From Tribonema minus (taxonomy: Eukaryota > Sar > Xanthophyceae > Tribonematales > Tribonemataceae), in assembly GCA_017506865.1 (NCBI GenBank), contig JAFCMP010000078.1, positions 248,001-312,000 of the forward strand: a DNA stretch of 64,000 nt, written 5' to 3'. Under the pieces are notes generated by a model. The model ran no database searches. It was not told the origin of the DNA and saw only the letters and a program-made list of their open reading frames with translations. This document shows positions 53,192 through 64,000 of this stretch, in pieces. The position numbers were made by a program, and so were the translations under genes. The stretch's first letter is position 1. Each line of letters opens with the position of its first letter.

Positions 53192-56100
53192 CTTGGACAG
53201 TGGCTCCCCTGCCTTGTCATGTGTGGGCATCCCATCATCGTCCCAAGCGCAGTAGAGATCGGCATAGTCACCTTGCTTAAACAGCTCAGTAACAGGTACC
53301 AGTGGCGCAGCTGCCGTGGTGGGCTCCCTCGACGCAGCTGGCTTCACCGCCTTCAATAAATGACAAAACATCAGCAAGTTCTGTTATTGGTGCCATGTAA
53401 CGGCAGTTGCATAGAGCAGCAGCAGTGTTTGTCAAACGCTCAAGTCACGAGCAACATTGCGCTCTGATTGTTAAGGTAAGGTCACCCTGCGCCCTGAGCA
53501 TTTGACTCAGACTTCGAGTGTCCACTAGCCTCACTTGCTACAGACCTATGCCCATGTTGACGCATGGACTGCCCATAGTCAGCACCAGGCCAGGGCTTCT
53601 GCCTAACTGGGGCTTGAAGTATCGGTAGCCTTACAACCCAGCGGTCGCTTGTTGCCACTGGGAAGGTGCTGCTGTACGCTGTGGGGATAAAGTCCTTAAA
53701 TGGCATATGCCATCTGTACTGCATATGCGTTCAAATACGCAGAACCGTAGCTGGAGAGGCTGGCTCATGTAGTGCAGCAGCAGACAATGAGTAGTGCCGG
53801 CACTCGCACTCCTGAAAGCCACACAACATTGACAGAGCAAGAATGCGCAAACTCCCAAAGCATGGATCACTTGCAATTGTCTGGTAGGTTCAGGGTTGGA
53901 ATTTCAAGTAGGATTTCAAGTAGGGTTAAGGCAAGAGGCTCATCTCACCTCAACGGCAGCGTCAGTCTTGGGGTCTGCCTTGAACCACCTGGCACCCCCA
54001 TCCTTGGTGTCCTCTAGCACCACGCCCGCTCGAGGGAGGCCCCGATTGCGAACATCATCGCACAGGGACAAGACCCCCCCTCTCAAGGCATTGCCAGCTG
54101 GTGCCTCCGCGAGGGCCCTGCACGGGGGGGTAGGCATGTATCGAGCAACCATAGGTTGAACAGATTAAAAAGGGGTAACAGGAGGTTGATGATGCAGCCA
54201 GGGGGCAAAGCACGATGCGCTGAACACATTGAAAAAGGTGACAGGAGACTGATGATGCAGCCAGGGAGCAAAGAACACTGCGCTGAACACATTGAAAAGG
54301 GTAACAGCAGGATGATGGTGCAGCCAGGGAGCAAAGAACGCTGCGCTCAAGCATTGCCTGTGGATCCCTGGGTGGCATACACGTCAGTGCGCAAGCGTGC
54401 AGTACACGCATAACGACAATCTCACTGGAGTTGAAGTGTGCCCTGCGCTTTCCATCAGGCGAAAGACACATACGAGTGACTTGCCATCCCCACCCAGCTC
54501 ACGAAACTACTTGAATTATGCGCATCAGCAATGTTGCCATGCTCAGGACCTACAACATGACGGCACGAAGAGCTTCTGCAGTGGTCCCGCCAATGAACAG
54601 AATACCTACTTTGAACTATGTGAAGTGTTCAGTACTTCAGCACTTAAGGGTTCATGGCATTTTGTTCCTCACTTGTGATAAAAATATGTCCGCAAAAAAA
54701 TACCCTGATGGGCCACAGCCCTGAAGCAAGCGTTGGAGACATGCCATGTCCTCACCTATTCCGCAGTTCACTCCTGAACTCAATGACACAGTTCATCACC
54801 CCCTCCAGCCGCTCCGCATCCCCCCCGCCCCCCTGCCCCCCCAGCGCCAGCCCCATCGCGCTCAGAACGCGCTCCACATAGCGCGCGCACGAGAGCACGG
54901 GCTCTGGCACCGCGCTGGCACCGCGCACGTCTGCGTACTTGCAGGCAGCAGCGCTCAGCTCTTGCAGCAGCCTAAGCGCCGCGGGCGTGTCGGCGTCGCA
55001 CCCCAGGGCGCCGTGCACCTGCGGCACGTCACAGTTGAAGATGATTGGTTGCATTGGGGCTTGTGTTGAAAGCTGCGCATCTCAGCTCATGGCAGCAGCC
55101 AGAGCGCTGCGGGCGTGTCAGCGCCGCACGCCAGCGCGCCGTGCACCTGCGGAACGTCACAGTTGAAGATGATTCTGGGTGCATTGGGGCTCAAAATTGA
55201 AGGTGCGCATCTCAGCTTGTTGCAGCAGCCTACGCGCTGCGGGCGTGTCTGTATCAAATGCCACGCTGGGCACCTGCGGCACGTCACAGTTGAAGCTGGT
55301 TGGTTGGCATGGGGCGGGCTTTCTTGCGCTGTCGATGCAGCGCTCTCGTGCCACTGAGAGACTCATTGCAAGGCATGCGGTGTTGACTGAAGCTACACAT
55401 CTCAGCTCTTGCAGCAGTTTGATGGCAGCGGGCGCATTAGTATCATAGGCCAGCGCGCTATGTACATGCGGCATGTCACAGTTGAAGATTATGGGTTGGA
55501 CTTGAAACTGAAGCTGCACAATCTCAGCTCGTTGCAGCAGCCAGAGCACGCGGGCGTGTCAGCAAGGCCAGCGCGCTGTGTACCTGCGGCACGTCACAGT
55601 TGAAGATGATTGAGGCTGCATTTGGGGCTTTTTTGCGCTGTCGATGCGGCGCTCGCGTGCCACTGAGTGACTGATGCATGGCATGGAGACTAATGTATGT
55701 GTAAAGACTGGAGCTATGAATCTCAGCTCTTGCAGCCTGGGTGCAGCAGGCGCGTCCGTGTCACAGGCCAGCGCCATGTACCTGCGGCGTAACCATATGC
55801 GTAGATTGGAATTATGACCTGAGGTCGTGCTAGCGCCCATGCGGTACGGGTCGGCATGCCATGCGTGGCATGTCTCAGTTTCTTTCGACAGAAAAAGGCA
55901 TGAAAAAAGGAAAGTTGTATGGGGCTGCATGCCCCCTTTGGAAAACCAAGAATAGGTCAGCCATAGGCGTTCTTCAATACGAGCACTTGGGCTCAACTGC
56001 CATCAACACTTGCCGTTGACATTACAGTTACACTCACAAACGGCTGAGCATCACCCACCTGCTGCGTGCAGTCCGCGAGCTTTGCGTGCAAGTCCGCCTC

Positions 56101-59100
56101 CTCCGCGCCCCACCGCCTGAGCGCTGCTGCATTTGCTCCTACGTGCGCCGCCATAGAGAAGAAGCGCTGGAAGCGCGCACGCACCGCGCCCGCCTCCGCT
56201 ATCTTTGTGTAACTGAGGCGGCGCAAAGGATGCAAGTGTATGTATGTATCTTAGCGTAGCTGTGGCGAGATCCCGCAAGGTAGCAAGTGTTTGTATGTAC
56301 ATTGGTGTAACTGAGGCGACGCAAAGGGTGCAAGTGTTTGTATGTATCTTAGTGTAGCTGAAGCGGCGCCGCAAGATGCAAGTGTATGTGAGTCAAGTGT
56401 GAGTCAAAGAAATTAAGTCATAAGGGTTGAAATTTGGCTGCTCCTATGTGCACAGACCAGCCCGGCTGGAGGCCCTCATGATACACACAAAAGGCCGGTG
56501 CTGCTACATAGCACAGAATGCACTGATGTGCCGCTGTCAAGCTGCTTCAAAACATGACTGCCATTTAGCAGGAGGCTTGTGACTCACTTGAAGTTCCAGA
56601 TTGAGTTAAGTTCAACCAAGCTCCGCCCTGTATTTAGCCTGCAGAGGGTGTCCCTCGCCTGCAGGAGGACTGATGCTACTGTGCGTTGTTGCCAGCAAAG
56701 GCATGATGCTTGAGATGCCAATGCAGGTCAAGAGCAGTCTGAAGTACCGGCAACCCCACTGCATTGCAAGCACATTGTGCCTCAAAGCGACTGGTGCTGC
56801 ATGAGGCAGATGAGGTTGGAATGTACCTGTGCATGATGCAGATGTGTATCCTCCACATTACATACAGAGCATATATTGCATCTGCATTGTGCTGCAATGG
56901 AAGCATTTGCAGTTTGCGGAAGCACATCATTGTAACGACATATCGCGTACCTGAAAGTGACAGGCGCTGTGTACCGGTGCATAAGGCAGAATATCCTGAA
57001 GTCCTGGCTGGCCTGTACAGCGCCACCGCCGTGTGCCTCAATGTACTCCTTCACCTGCTCCGCAGAGATGCAGCGCGAGTGCACGGCACACATTATCGTC
57101 AGTATGTAGGGTCTAAAACTTCCAACCTTGCCATAGCGCAGCTCAGTGTATCAAGCATGTCAGTGTAAATCAGCGGCACTGACCTGGTTTGCCGTCATGA
57201 ACTTGCTGTATGCATACAGTGTCCAGCAATCCACACAAGGCATGGGGGTTCAATGAACAAGTCAACATGCGTGGACTTACGTAAATTTCCAAATGTCGAA
57301 GTGTGGAACTTGACCACGCCAGGTGCATGCACTGAGTTATGCTTAAACCAAGAAGTACCTTGCAGCAACATGCTCTTTGAGAGCAAGTGATGATGCCAGC
57401 GTACTTGGCATATGGCGGAGCCTTGTAACATTATTTCCAAGTCTATATCAAGCTCCAGGCAATCGTAGAATGATTAGGCTTGGCACTTGAAGAGACGTGC
57501 CTGCATGTAGTGCAGCATACACAACAAGCTCAGGGCCAGGTAACCTCCAAGCAGAGGTATGTATGTATGCAATAACAAGAAACCCTGTTGCTGAGTCAGT
57601 GGCCACGACCACTCTATTACACAGGCCAGCACACGCTACTACTCGCAGCTGCAAGCAACACTTACCGTGATGAAGTTTTTGAGGCTCTTGCTCATCTTCA
57701 AGCCCTCAATATGCACGTGGCCAGTGTGCAGCCAATGGCGGCACCACTCGCCCCCCTGCTGACCCCCAGACCTAGCATCAGGGTTTGGAGCACCGATAAT
57801 GCCACGCGTATTGGGTGGCTCAGCTGCAGTTCCCGTGTGAGGGGGCGAAGGGGGGGGTGCACAGCACAGTCCTCTGCTAGCGTGCGCGTCGCACTGGGCA
57901 ATCTCGTTTGTGTGGTGGGGAAACTGCAGGGGGAGCGAAACAATTGTCAAGAAGGAGAGCGCGATAAATTAGATGTATTGTATTTTCGGAAAGTATGAGC
58001 CACACAAGGGCTGCAGTGCAGTGCAGTGCATTGTTGGCGCATGGTAATCAGTGCATGAAGCACTGGTAGTGTGTCCCAACCGCCACTGCCCAGGCCTGCA
58101 ACCTGCACTCACAGCAATGCGCAGCGCCTGCAATTGAGATTTGCATACCCATTGAGCACCGACACGCGGAGCACTGCTGCGTCAACCTTGTCAGCTTTGA
58201 CACACTTAAGCACTGCTGCATCCACCATGCTCAGCATTGACAGGTGGAGCACTGCATGTCAGCAATTGACTATGACCACCACCCGTCAGCCGACCGGAAT
58301 TTAGAAGTCAACGACATCAACTTCAACACTTGATCATGCACACATATGTCATGCATCAAATCTGGTCGCCGCATGGCACACATTTTGCATTGGGATGTCT
58401 ACTCATCTCGACCAATATGCCCCCCTTGAAAACATGCGCCCATTCATCACTGCCAAAGAGCGCGCATGTCGTGACACAGCATGTAATGTGCCATGATATC
58501 CAATACCTACCCATGCTAATCAATATACCTACCCACCTTGAGATCGATGCCGCCCGTGTGCACATCAAGGTCACTGCCAAAGAGCGCGTGTGTCATGGCG
58601 GAGCACTCAATGTGCCAGCCCGGCCTGCCCCTGCCAAAAGGCGAGTCCCATGAGGGCTCGCCCTCCTTTGCAGCCTGCGCACATAGTCGAGCGGTGCCAT
58701 GCCATCAGAGATATAAGGTCGGGATGTGAGCTTTCATATAGGGTCAGCATCTCACGCTACTGAAGTATGGCCTTGCTCATTGAGCAGCCAAGTCTGCCCT
58801 TTGCACGAACTCTGATGCTACAATGGTTGCCCTGCTTGGCCCCCTGCATGGGTTGGTGGCTTTGGAGGCAGGTAAAGCGTAAATGTATGTATGTTTGACA
58901 TCGTATGACAGCATCACTGTGTAGCACACCATGTGTCAGCCTGCCCTCACCCTTGCAGACGATGAGTTGCAAGGCTCATGCAGTCGTACAGACTCTGAGC
59001 ATTGTGGGCGAATAGGTGCATGTGCACTTTTGGACCTCTGTGTGAGTCTGAGTGTGCAGGCGTCCTTCTAACTGTAAGTCGCCAAACTGCAAGTGCACTG

Positions 59101-61958
59101 CCTGTGTTCAGTACTCGAGGGACCTCTGATGGCAACTCTGCGAAGCCTACATGAGGCGGCGGCGGAACACAAACAACACATGGAGCGCCATGCATTTGTC
59201 TCAACATGTATAGCCTCACTGAGTTTGCGAGTCGTTCCACTTATGTAGTTGCTGCACATGTATGCACCAACATACACGCACTGACGGAGGAATAAAGTTG
59301 CCTCACCTTCCACAAGGCAAAGTCTGCGGGATCTCTCTTGGCGCTCTCGGTCGGCGCTGCGGATGATGCTGGAACTGCTGGCGCACTAGCATCAACTTCA
59401 ACTGTGCCGCTGTTGCCGAGTTTCCCATAGCCTGCAGCGTTGCGGTCACATTGAGGTCACAGGACTCGGGATCAAGCTATTGCCTCCTCGAATGAGGCAC
59501 ATGTGCACCATGCGACTGTGCACATGTGCTTGACTCTACGCGCATGAGTAGCCACCGTGCTGACGCTTTAATGTTGTGTGTGTGGCTGTAGGTTTTATGC
59601 CAACTTCAAGTCACTAGGGCTGCCAGCGCTAACCAGTGATGACCCATTCATCGTGTACCCCTATCCCTACAACGTGCTCTTCGCACAAAAGGGCATCCAC
59701 GGCAATCAGATCACATAGCACGGGCTGTGTGCCGAATGTTGGCGTTAGCACTACGTTGCTCTGGCTGTGTGTAACTGCAAGTTAAGCAAACGAAGCAAAC
59801 GCATCTTCAATGAATGTTTGCGTTGTGCAACAGCTGTGGTGATGCTGCGGGAGTGTGCTTAGCAGTTAAAGTTGCCTACAGACAATGTAGCACGCTGGCG
59901 CCGCTCACTACAGGTAAGACCGCTTGTGGCAGCAGAGTCTTCAGATGCCATAAGTCTAGTGACATGGTCAGCTGCAGCTGCTGAAGCGCAAAAATAAGCA
60001 CAACGCACCTGACACAAGCCATTCGCCCATGAAAAGTGCATTTACAGTGCACTGCTTCACTTCGTGCGCGATCGGTTACACGAGCCTTGCCGCAAAGCAG
60101 GGCTGTCGGTTGTAGGCATACATGAGTCCACGATCATAGGCACGCATTCGATGGGTACTACATAAGGCATCAGATCGCACTGTCAGCGGCAGCCAAAATG
60201 AACAACACTGGCATCGATGATATCAGTGGTTGCGGCGCCTGTGATGTGCCTTTCATGTGCAGCTTCTTAAACTTCAACAAGAAGTACTCACCTGCGCCCA
60301 ATGACGTTACACTGAAGTAGACTCCCCCCTGGGGACCTTCCACTTTGTACGCCGCGCCCAGGTGCAATAGACGCTCCACATAATCATGTATGGCATCCAT
60401 GTGCTCCGTCACCTGTGATAGCGAAGCGCGTTATCGACAGGTTTGTTGTCAAGTGAGCATGGCAATGAACATTGAAAACGCAGACTGCCACAAGCCTGTA
60501 GAAACCTGTTGAGCTGCGAGGGCCTGCAATGACGTCAAGTGCCGCACACGTCAGTAACGTGGTTGACAACTTCAGCGACTGATACATCAGATCAATATGG
60601 TCGCACTGCATCAGGAGCCAGTGCTCAGCAGTAGTAAAGTGGTTAGTAAAAGCGTAATGCGTCATGAGCAGCGCTCAGCAGTACTTAGTGACTGGAATCA
60701 TGTCAGGTACTTTGCAGGTCAGCAACGCGGTCGCCTCCCTCAACGAACGACTGCACGTAAAGAACACGCCCGCACTGCATCACAAGGCTGAGCTCACCAG
60801 TGTTCGATAGCTCAGTAGTAATTGGCAAGCTGTGATGAAGCAACTTGAATAGCTCAGTAGTAATTGACAAGATGTGATGAAGCAGCGCCCAGTAGTGACT
60901 GTCAAGCTGTGATGAAGCAACGCTCAGTAAATACTTGCAGCAGTGCTCACCCTGAGCACAGCATCAGGTCGCTGTACGCCCAGCGTATCCATATCCTCCA
61001 TGAATGACGCTTCCCAGCGCCTGGCCAGGCTCGCGTACGGCCCCCAATCAGCGCCCGTTGCGCCGCCCTCCCTTGCTCTGAGGGGCGCGTTAGCAGCAGC
61101 ACGTGGCTCAGAGATGGCGCAGTGTCATTCACTGGCAAACTTGCCATGTGTGAAGGTAGGCAAACAACACAATCTGTGGAACCACAAAGGCTGCACTTTT
61201 GATGTACCAGCGCTGGTGACAAAAAGCGTCGAAACAATCACGCAGAATACCCCGCAATGGACAGCGTGAGGCGTGTGAGTGCCCTGAGTGAAAAATGCAA
61301 GTGCCTCTTAATGTACACGCAGACCTGCAACTTCAACTTCAGTTCGCGCTTGCAGACAAAACGCCTTGGTGATGTTAAGACCACATTAAATTATTGGTGT
61401 TTCTTGTACCTGGCAATGATCTTGTCGTCCACGTCCGTGACGCCCATGGCATACAGAATTCTGTAGCCGAAGTGATCGGTGAGCAGCCTCCGCAGCACAT
61501 CCAGGCTGACGTAGGTGCGGGCATGGCCGAGGTGGGCTGCATCGTACACCGTCGGGCCTACAGCGTAGCAGGAGACGGTGCTTGTTAGATTTCAGTTTGG
61601 ACTCGGCGCTTATCGCAGGCAGCGGGCAAAGGCAGTGTTGCTTACAGCAATTGTGCATGAACAGGCCTCTCACCTCCGTCGACGCTGATGCGAAAACTGA
61701 GTGATCAAGAAAAATGCGACAATGAAGCCCATGTTCATCTTTCAAGTGCACCAAGCAGCAGGACTCACCACAATTGTACCACTTCAAAGGGCCTCTGCTG
61801 GGCGGCGGCAGCTGTTCAAGATCGCCTGTCAAGCTCGTATGCAAGCGTGGCAGCTCATGGCTGCTGAGATGCCGAGCTGTACAGCATGGCGGCCGCAGAT
61901 CCAGCAGGCGCTTATGTATGAGAGGCTTGCAGCGCCACCACCGCTGCGGGAGTGCCAT
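53192..61958 (-). CDS. CARS: Cysteinyl-tRNA synthetase, eukaryotic cytosolic type (multi-exon)
   Basis: Twelve exons join in frame with GT-AG introns: 61958-61769, 61557-61410, 61077-60951, 60412-60292, 59431-59307, 58674-58537, 57923-57666, 57054-56951, 56212-56059, 55018-54756, 54117-53949 and 53350-53192 (about 650 codons). Class I motifs in order are [20 protein letters not shown] (HIGH-like HLGH), [98 protein letters not shown], a helical anticodon-binding region, [19 protein letters not shown] and the tail [17 protein letters not shown]. The enzyme charges tRNA(Cys) with cysteine. Zinc ligands are present (Cys in YNCG, Cys in HIEC, His-His in PHHTNE). The start at 61958 is the first ATG of the frame and may be too far upstream. 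Exon 7 carries about 35 extra residues between ...DAHAS and EWCRHW, possibly an unspotted intron. The last exon(s) after LSK are unresolved. Confidence 0.95.
54159..54353. repeat. Three tandem units of about 66 bp in a synthetase intron
   Basis: Units share GATGATGCAGCCAGGGAGCA, AAAGAACACTGCGCT and GAACACATTGAAAA. They lie in the intron between exons 54756 and 54117. Confidence 0.8.
54950..55800 (-). repeat. Six tandem copies of an intron-exon junction of the synthetase gene
   Basis: Each copy carries the intron end (on the minus strand CTTCAACTGTGACGTGCCGC, then AG) plus the first roughly 70 bp of exon 10 down to GCAAGAGCTGAG or a similar string. Core junctions are near 55024-55040, 55154-55170, 55280-55295, 55471-55490, 55590-55606 and 55775-55795, so spacings are about 120-190 bp. 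Only the copy whose exon starts at 55018 continues into the full exon. In the others the reading is broken or stops (for example [20 protein letters not shown] and [19 protein letters not shown]). Confidence 0.85.
56205..56390. repeat. Four tandem units of about 47-50 bp over the acceptor of synthetase exon 9
   Basis: Units begin GTGTAACTGAGGCG or GTAGCTG(T/A)(G/A)GCG, contain GCAAGTGTTTGTATGTA or GCAAGTGTATGTATGTA, and repeat the acceptor CCTCAG|TTACAC of exon 9 (start 56212) in the third unit. Confidence 0.75.
58446..58495 (-). repeat. Partial copy of synthetase exon 6
   Basis: It matches 58571-58620 inside exon 6 (shared TCACTGCCAAAGAGCGCG). Its translation [16 protein letters not shown] parallels [16 protein letters not shown]. 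It sits in the intron just behind the exon. Confidence 0.75.
60618..60945. repeat. Degenerate tandem repeat in a synthetase intron
   Basis: From 60805 three units of about 47 bp share CAGTAGTAATTG(G/A)CAAG and TGTGATGAAGCA. More divergent relatives with GCTCAGCAGTA lie at 60618-60705. The array ends a few bases before exon 3 (60951). Confidence 0.65.
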
Positions 61959-63009
61959 GAACGCAAACGCACCTTCTCTGTCACCTTCACCTCCCCGCTT
62001 CAGCTTTCTTTTTCAACTCTGAACTTCACAAAATATCTTCAAGTTTATGTTGAAGTAAACGTCATGAGCAGTGACACACATGTACACAGGCCAGCGTTTC
62101 TGCATGCAAGCCCGTGCTGCGCCACACATTGACAACACAATGCATTGCCGACGTCATGCATGGATTGCGACTGCCATTGCAAATGCTTTCTGTGCAGGTC
62201 AATAAGCGTCATACATCATGGTGCAGGCATTAGCTGACTCAAGCACCTGTAGGAATGTCAGCCCGAGTGCTTGCAATACTGCAATATGAGTAATCTCAAC
62301 TACTGTAGAACAACGAACTCGTGCACTTTTTTGCAGCTGCAGCACACTTCACCCGACTCTGAACTTCAACACCATTTTCAAGTTGACAAGGGACGGTTAA
62401 TTGGCCTGAAGTGTGACTTTTTGCAAGCCCGTCCTGTGCCACATGCTGACAGTACAATGCGCTGCTCTATGCTTTCAACGTCATGCATGCAATTCGACTG
62501 TCAATGCTTTCTGCGCAGGCTAACAAGCGTCATATACCATGGTGCAGACATGAAGACAATAGCTGACAAATCCGCCAAAAAACTGAGGAACCGACCAGTG
62601 CACCGCAGCCATGCAATGCCAACATGTGATGCAGCAATGGCAAGTCAACATGCAATGCATCCATGCATGCTATTGATTGCAATAGATACCTGCGAAGGGC
62701 GCCACATTTCGCGTACAAGCGACATGACAGTAGGGCGAGTCACACAGCAAGCATGCCGCAAAACAGCAAGTGAACTCGCAATGCAATGGCGTTGATAGCG
62801 CACATGCACTGTCATATGCCTGTCCCGATGCCTTGCATTATGCATTACGCACCAAATGAAACACACCCAGTGAACTGCATGATGTAGCCCCACACAAAGA
62901 ATAAAGTCGCGCACATACATTCGGCAACAGCGACGCATGCGCAAGAGGAACGTCACTCTTTGTGCGCGCCTCAGCAGACGAAGCGGCACTGCGCGAATGC
63001 CGCCGTCCC
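61959..63009. other. Upstream flank of the synthetase gene with a diverged direct repeat
   Basis: 62018-62240 and 62353-62570 are related copies in the same orientation. Shared strings include TGCAAGCCCGT, GCGTCATA and CATGGTGCAG. No gene is supported here. Confidence 0.5.
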
Positions 63010-63651
63010 TCAACGACGCACCACACGAAGGCAGTCTGAGCGCACTTCGTAGGTGTGAAGGCACACGACCACAGCCTGCGGCAGATGCGGCAGCTCCTGC
63101 TTGTACGCCTGCCCGAGAATAAGATGCCTGAGGCCGCGCGGCAGCTCCACATGTCCATTGAAAGAGCGCGGCAGACGCAGGTGGCGGAGGCCCTCTGGCA
63201 GCGCCGGCAGACGGCCGTTGTAGGAGCCGAACGAGGATATGGAGAAGCACCGCTCGAGCGCCGGCCATTGAAACTGCGGCGAATACATGCTGCCCAGGTC
63301 CAGCACCTTGAGGGTCGAGGGCAAGCGCCACCCGCTGAGGTCAGGCCGTCGATCGTGATAATAGTGCTGCGCCCCGTCCCAGCTGGGGTGGAGGCGCCGG
63401 TCGCCATCGCGGGGCTGCTCCGTGCCGCACATGTGCTCCGTGAAGCGGCTGCCTTCGGCGTCTGCGCCCAGCATGCGCGTCAGCAGCGCACGCCGACTCG
63501 GATCCTCCACCGGGCGTCCACGATCTAAGAGGCAGAAGTCATCGAGTTCAACATGAGGAGAGAATTTTTTGGAGCAATCCCCGGATACTGACACGGGCAG
63601 CTGTATGTAAAGTAAACTATTTATGTAGCCTTCTGGCTTATGATGTTTCAA
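63010..63651 (-). CDS. FNIP-repeat-like protein (partial)
   Basis: A 213-residue frame whose second half holds short leucine-rich repeats of the FNIP type: LPSTLKVLDLGSMYSPQF, then LPEGLRHLRLPRSFNGHV and LPRGLRHLILGQAYKQEL, followed by LPQAVV. The pattern LP-x2-L-x2-L-x4-FN is visible twice or three times. FNIP repeats are known from Dictyostelium, other protists and giant viruses and act as protein-binding surfaces. The first half (about 100 residues) was not recognised, and the start at 63651 is uncertain. The frame ends at a TGA at 63010; weak repeat-like traces continue in other frames below 62990. Confidence 0.5.
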   Translation of the reverse strand: MKHHKPEGYINSLLYIQLPVSVSGDCSKKFSPHVELDDFCLLDRGRPVEDPSRRALLTRMLGADAEGSRFTEHMCGTEQPRDGDRRLHPSWDGAQHYYHDRRPDLSGWRLPSTLKVLDLGSMYSPQFQWPALERCFSISSFGSYNGRLPALPEGLRHLRLPRSFNGHVELPRGLRHLILGQAYKQELPHLPQAVVVCLHTYEVRSDCLRVVRR

Positions 63652-63852
63652 CTCTATTATATTCGGCCGTTATTAGGGCCCAGGGCAATTGGTTCGAACT
63701 AGGGGAACATTGCAGGAAAACCCCTTAACCGGTGAGACCCTTGAGTCTCCCCAGATGAAGGGTTGTGCTTGCAAGGCCTCGGTTCTTGTCACTCAGCTAG
63801 GATACCACGGCTCCAGGATAGAGACAACTGAAGCCAACAACCATCAACCATC

Positions 63853-64000
63853 ATGGACCCGTCTAAATCAGCCCAAGCCAACGCTGCCCCATCTACAAGT
63901 AAGACAGGCTTAACATAACAAATATAACCCCAACTTTGTTTCATGGCACCTACAGACAGTCCTTACCCACCCCTTGCTTCGCTCTGGCGGGCCCTGACGA
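63853..64000 (+). CDS. Start of an unrecognised gene, cut by the window end
   Basis: The ATG at 63853 opens MDPSKSAQANAAPST. A 57 bp intron with good ends (ACAA|GTAAGA at 63899, CACCTACAG ending 63955) joins it in frame to SPYPPLASLWRALT, which runs off the window. The start lies in a CAACCATCATGG context. The family is unknown, and retrotransposon Gag is a possible alternative. Confidence 0.35.

Noticed and set aside
63660-63720. GGTTCGAACTAGGGG as a second LTR-element primer-binding site or tRNA arm
   Set aside because: It does not begin with a clean CCA complement after an LTR end, and no stem pairing for a tRNA arm is possible.
1-64000. CRISPR arrays, bacterial operons, rRNA genes
   Set aside because: The tandem repeats found have related units without unique spacers, and the gene structure is eukaryotic; no rRNA-like sequence was recognised.

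Overview
The window is nuclear DNA of a eukaryote, most likely a unicellular alga or a related protist. Two host genes are split into many short exons with good GT-AG junctions, there is a Ty3/gypsy-type LTR retrotransposon, a non-LTR retrotransposon in tandem, and several terminal-inverted-repeat elements. The species cannot be named from sequence alone. The cysteinyl-tRNA synthetase is of the eukaryotic cytosolic type, with a C-terminal PTHD/LSK tail.

Layout. Positions 1-1210 carry a decayed cytosine-5 DNA methyltransferase fragment on the minus strand, related to the retrotransposon that follows. Positions 1943-13943 are an almost intact 12 kb Ty3/gypsy element: 411 bp LTRs with 2 differences and TGCA flanks. 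Its Gag-Pol carries an in-frame C5 cytosine methyltransferase with all main catalytic motifs between the Gag zinc finger and the protease. A single in-frame TGA cuts off the integrase tail. Positions 13944-20875 are gene-poor: a hairpin, a 336 bp inverted-repeat element, a 95-residue ORF, a duplicated exon and a dispersed repeat. Positions 20875-32074 hold a GC-rich non-LTR retrotransposon in minus orientation, one full unit (ORF1 plus frameshifted ORF2) and one 5'-truncated unit head to tail with a 4116 bp period. Positions 32075-38162 hold exon-like pieces of unrecognised genes, one with a PD-(D/E)XK-like motif. Positions 39432-40784 are an element with perfect 28 bp terminal inverted repeats and TA ends. 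A PARP-like ADP-ribosyltransferase gene lies at 40985-41814 (minus). A foldback with a telomere-like insertion is at 45538-46067. A SulP anion transporter gene (46232-50878, minus, 10 exons resolved) and a cysteinyl-tRNA synthetase gene (53192-61958, minus, 12 exons resolved) are the best host genes. The right end has an FNIP-repeat-like ORF (minus) and the start of a plus-strand gene.

The two most notable signals are the methyltransferase-carrying retrotransposon with its older relic, and a recurrent habit of short tandem duplications that include splice junctions. The clearest case is six tandem copies of one exon's acceptor and 5' part inside the cysteinyl-tRNA synthetase gene. The word AACTTCAA/TTGAAGTT is strongly over-represented throughout. 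Apart from the two retroelements, nothing suggests that neighbouring genes act in one pathway.
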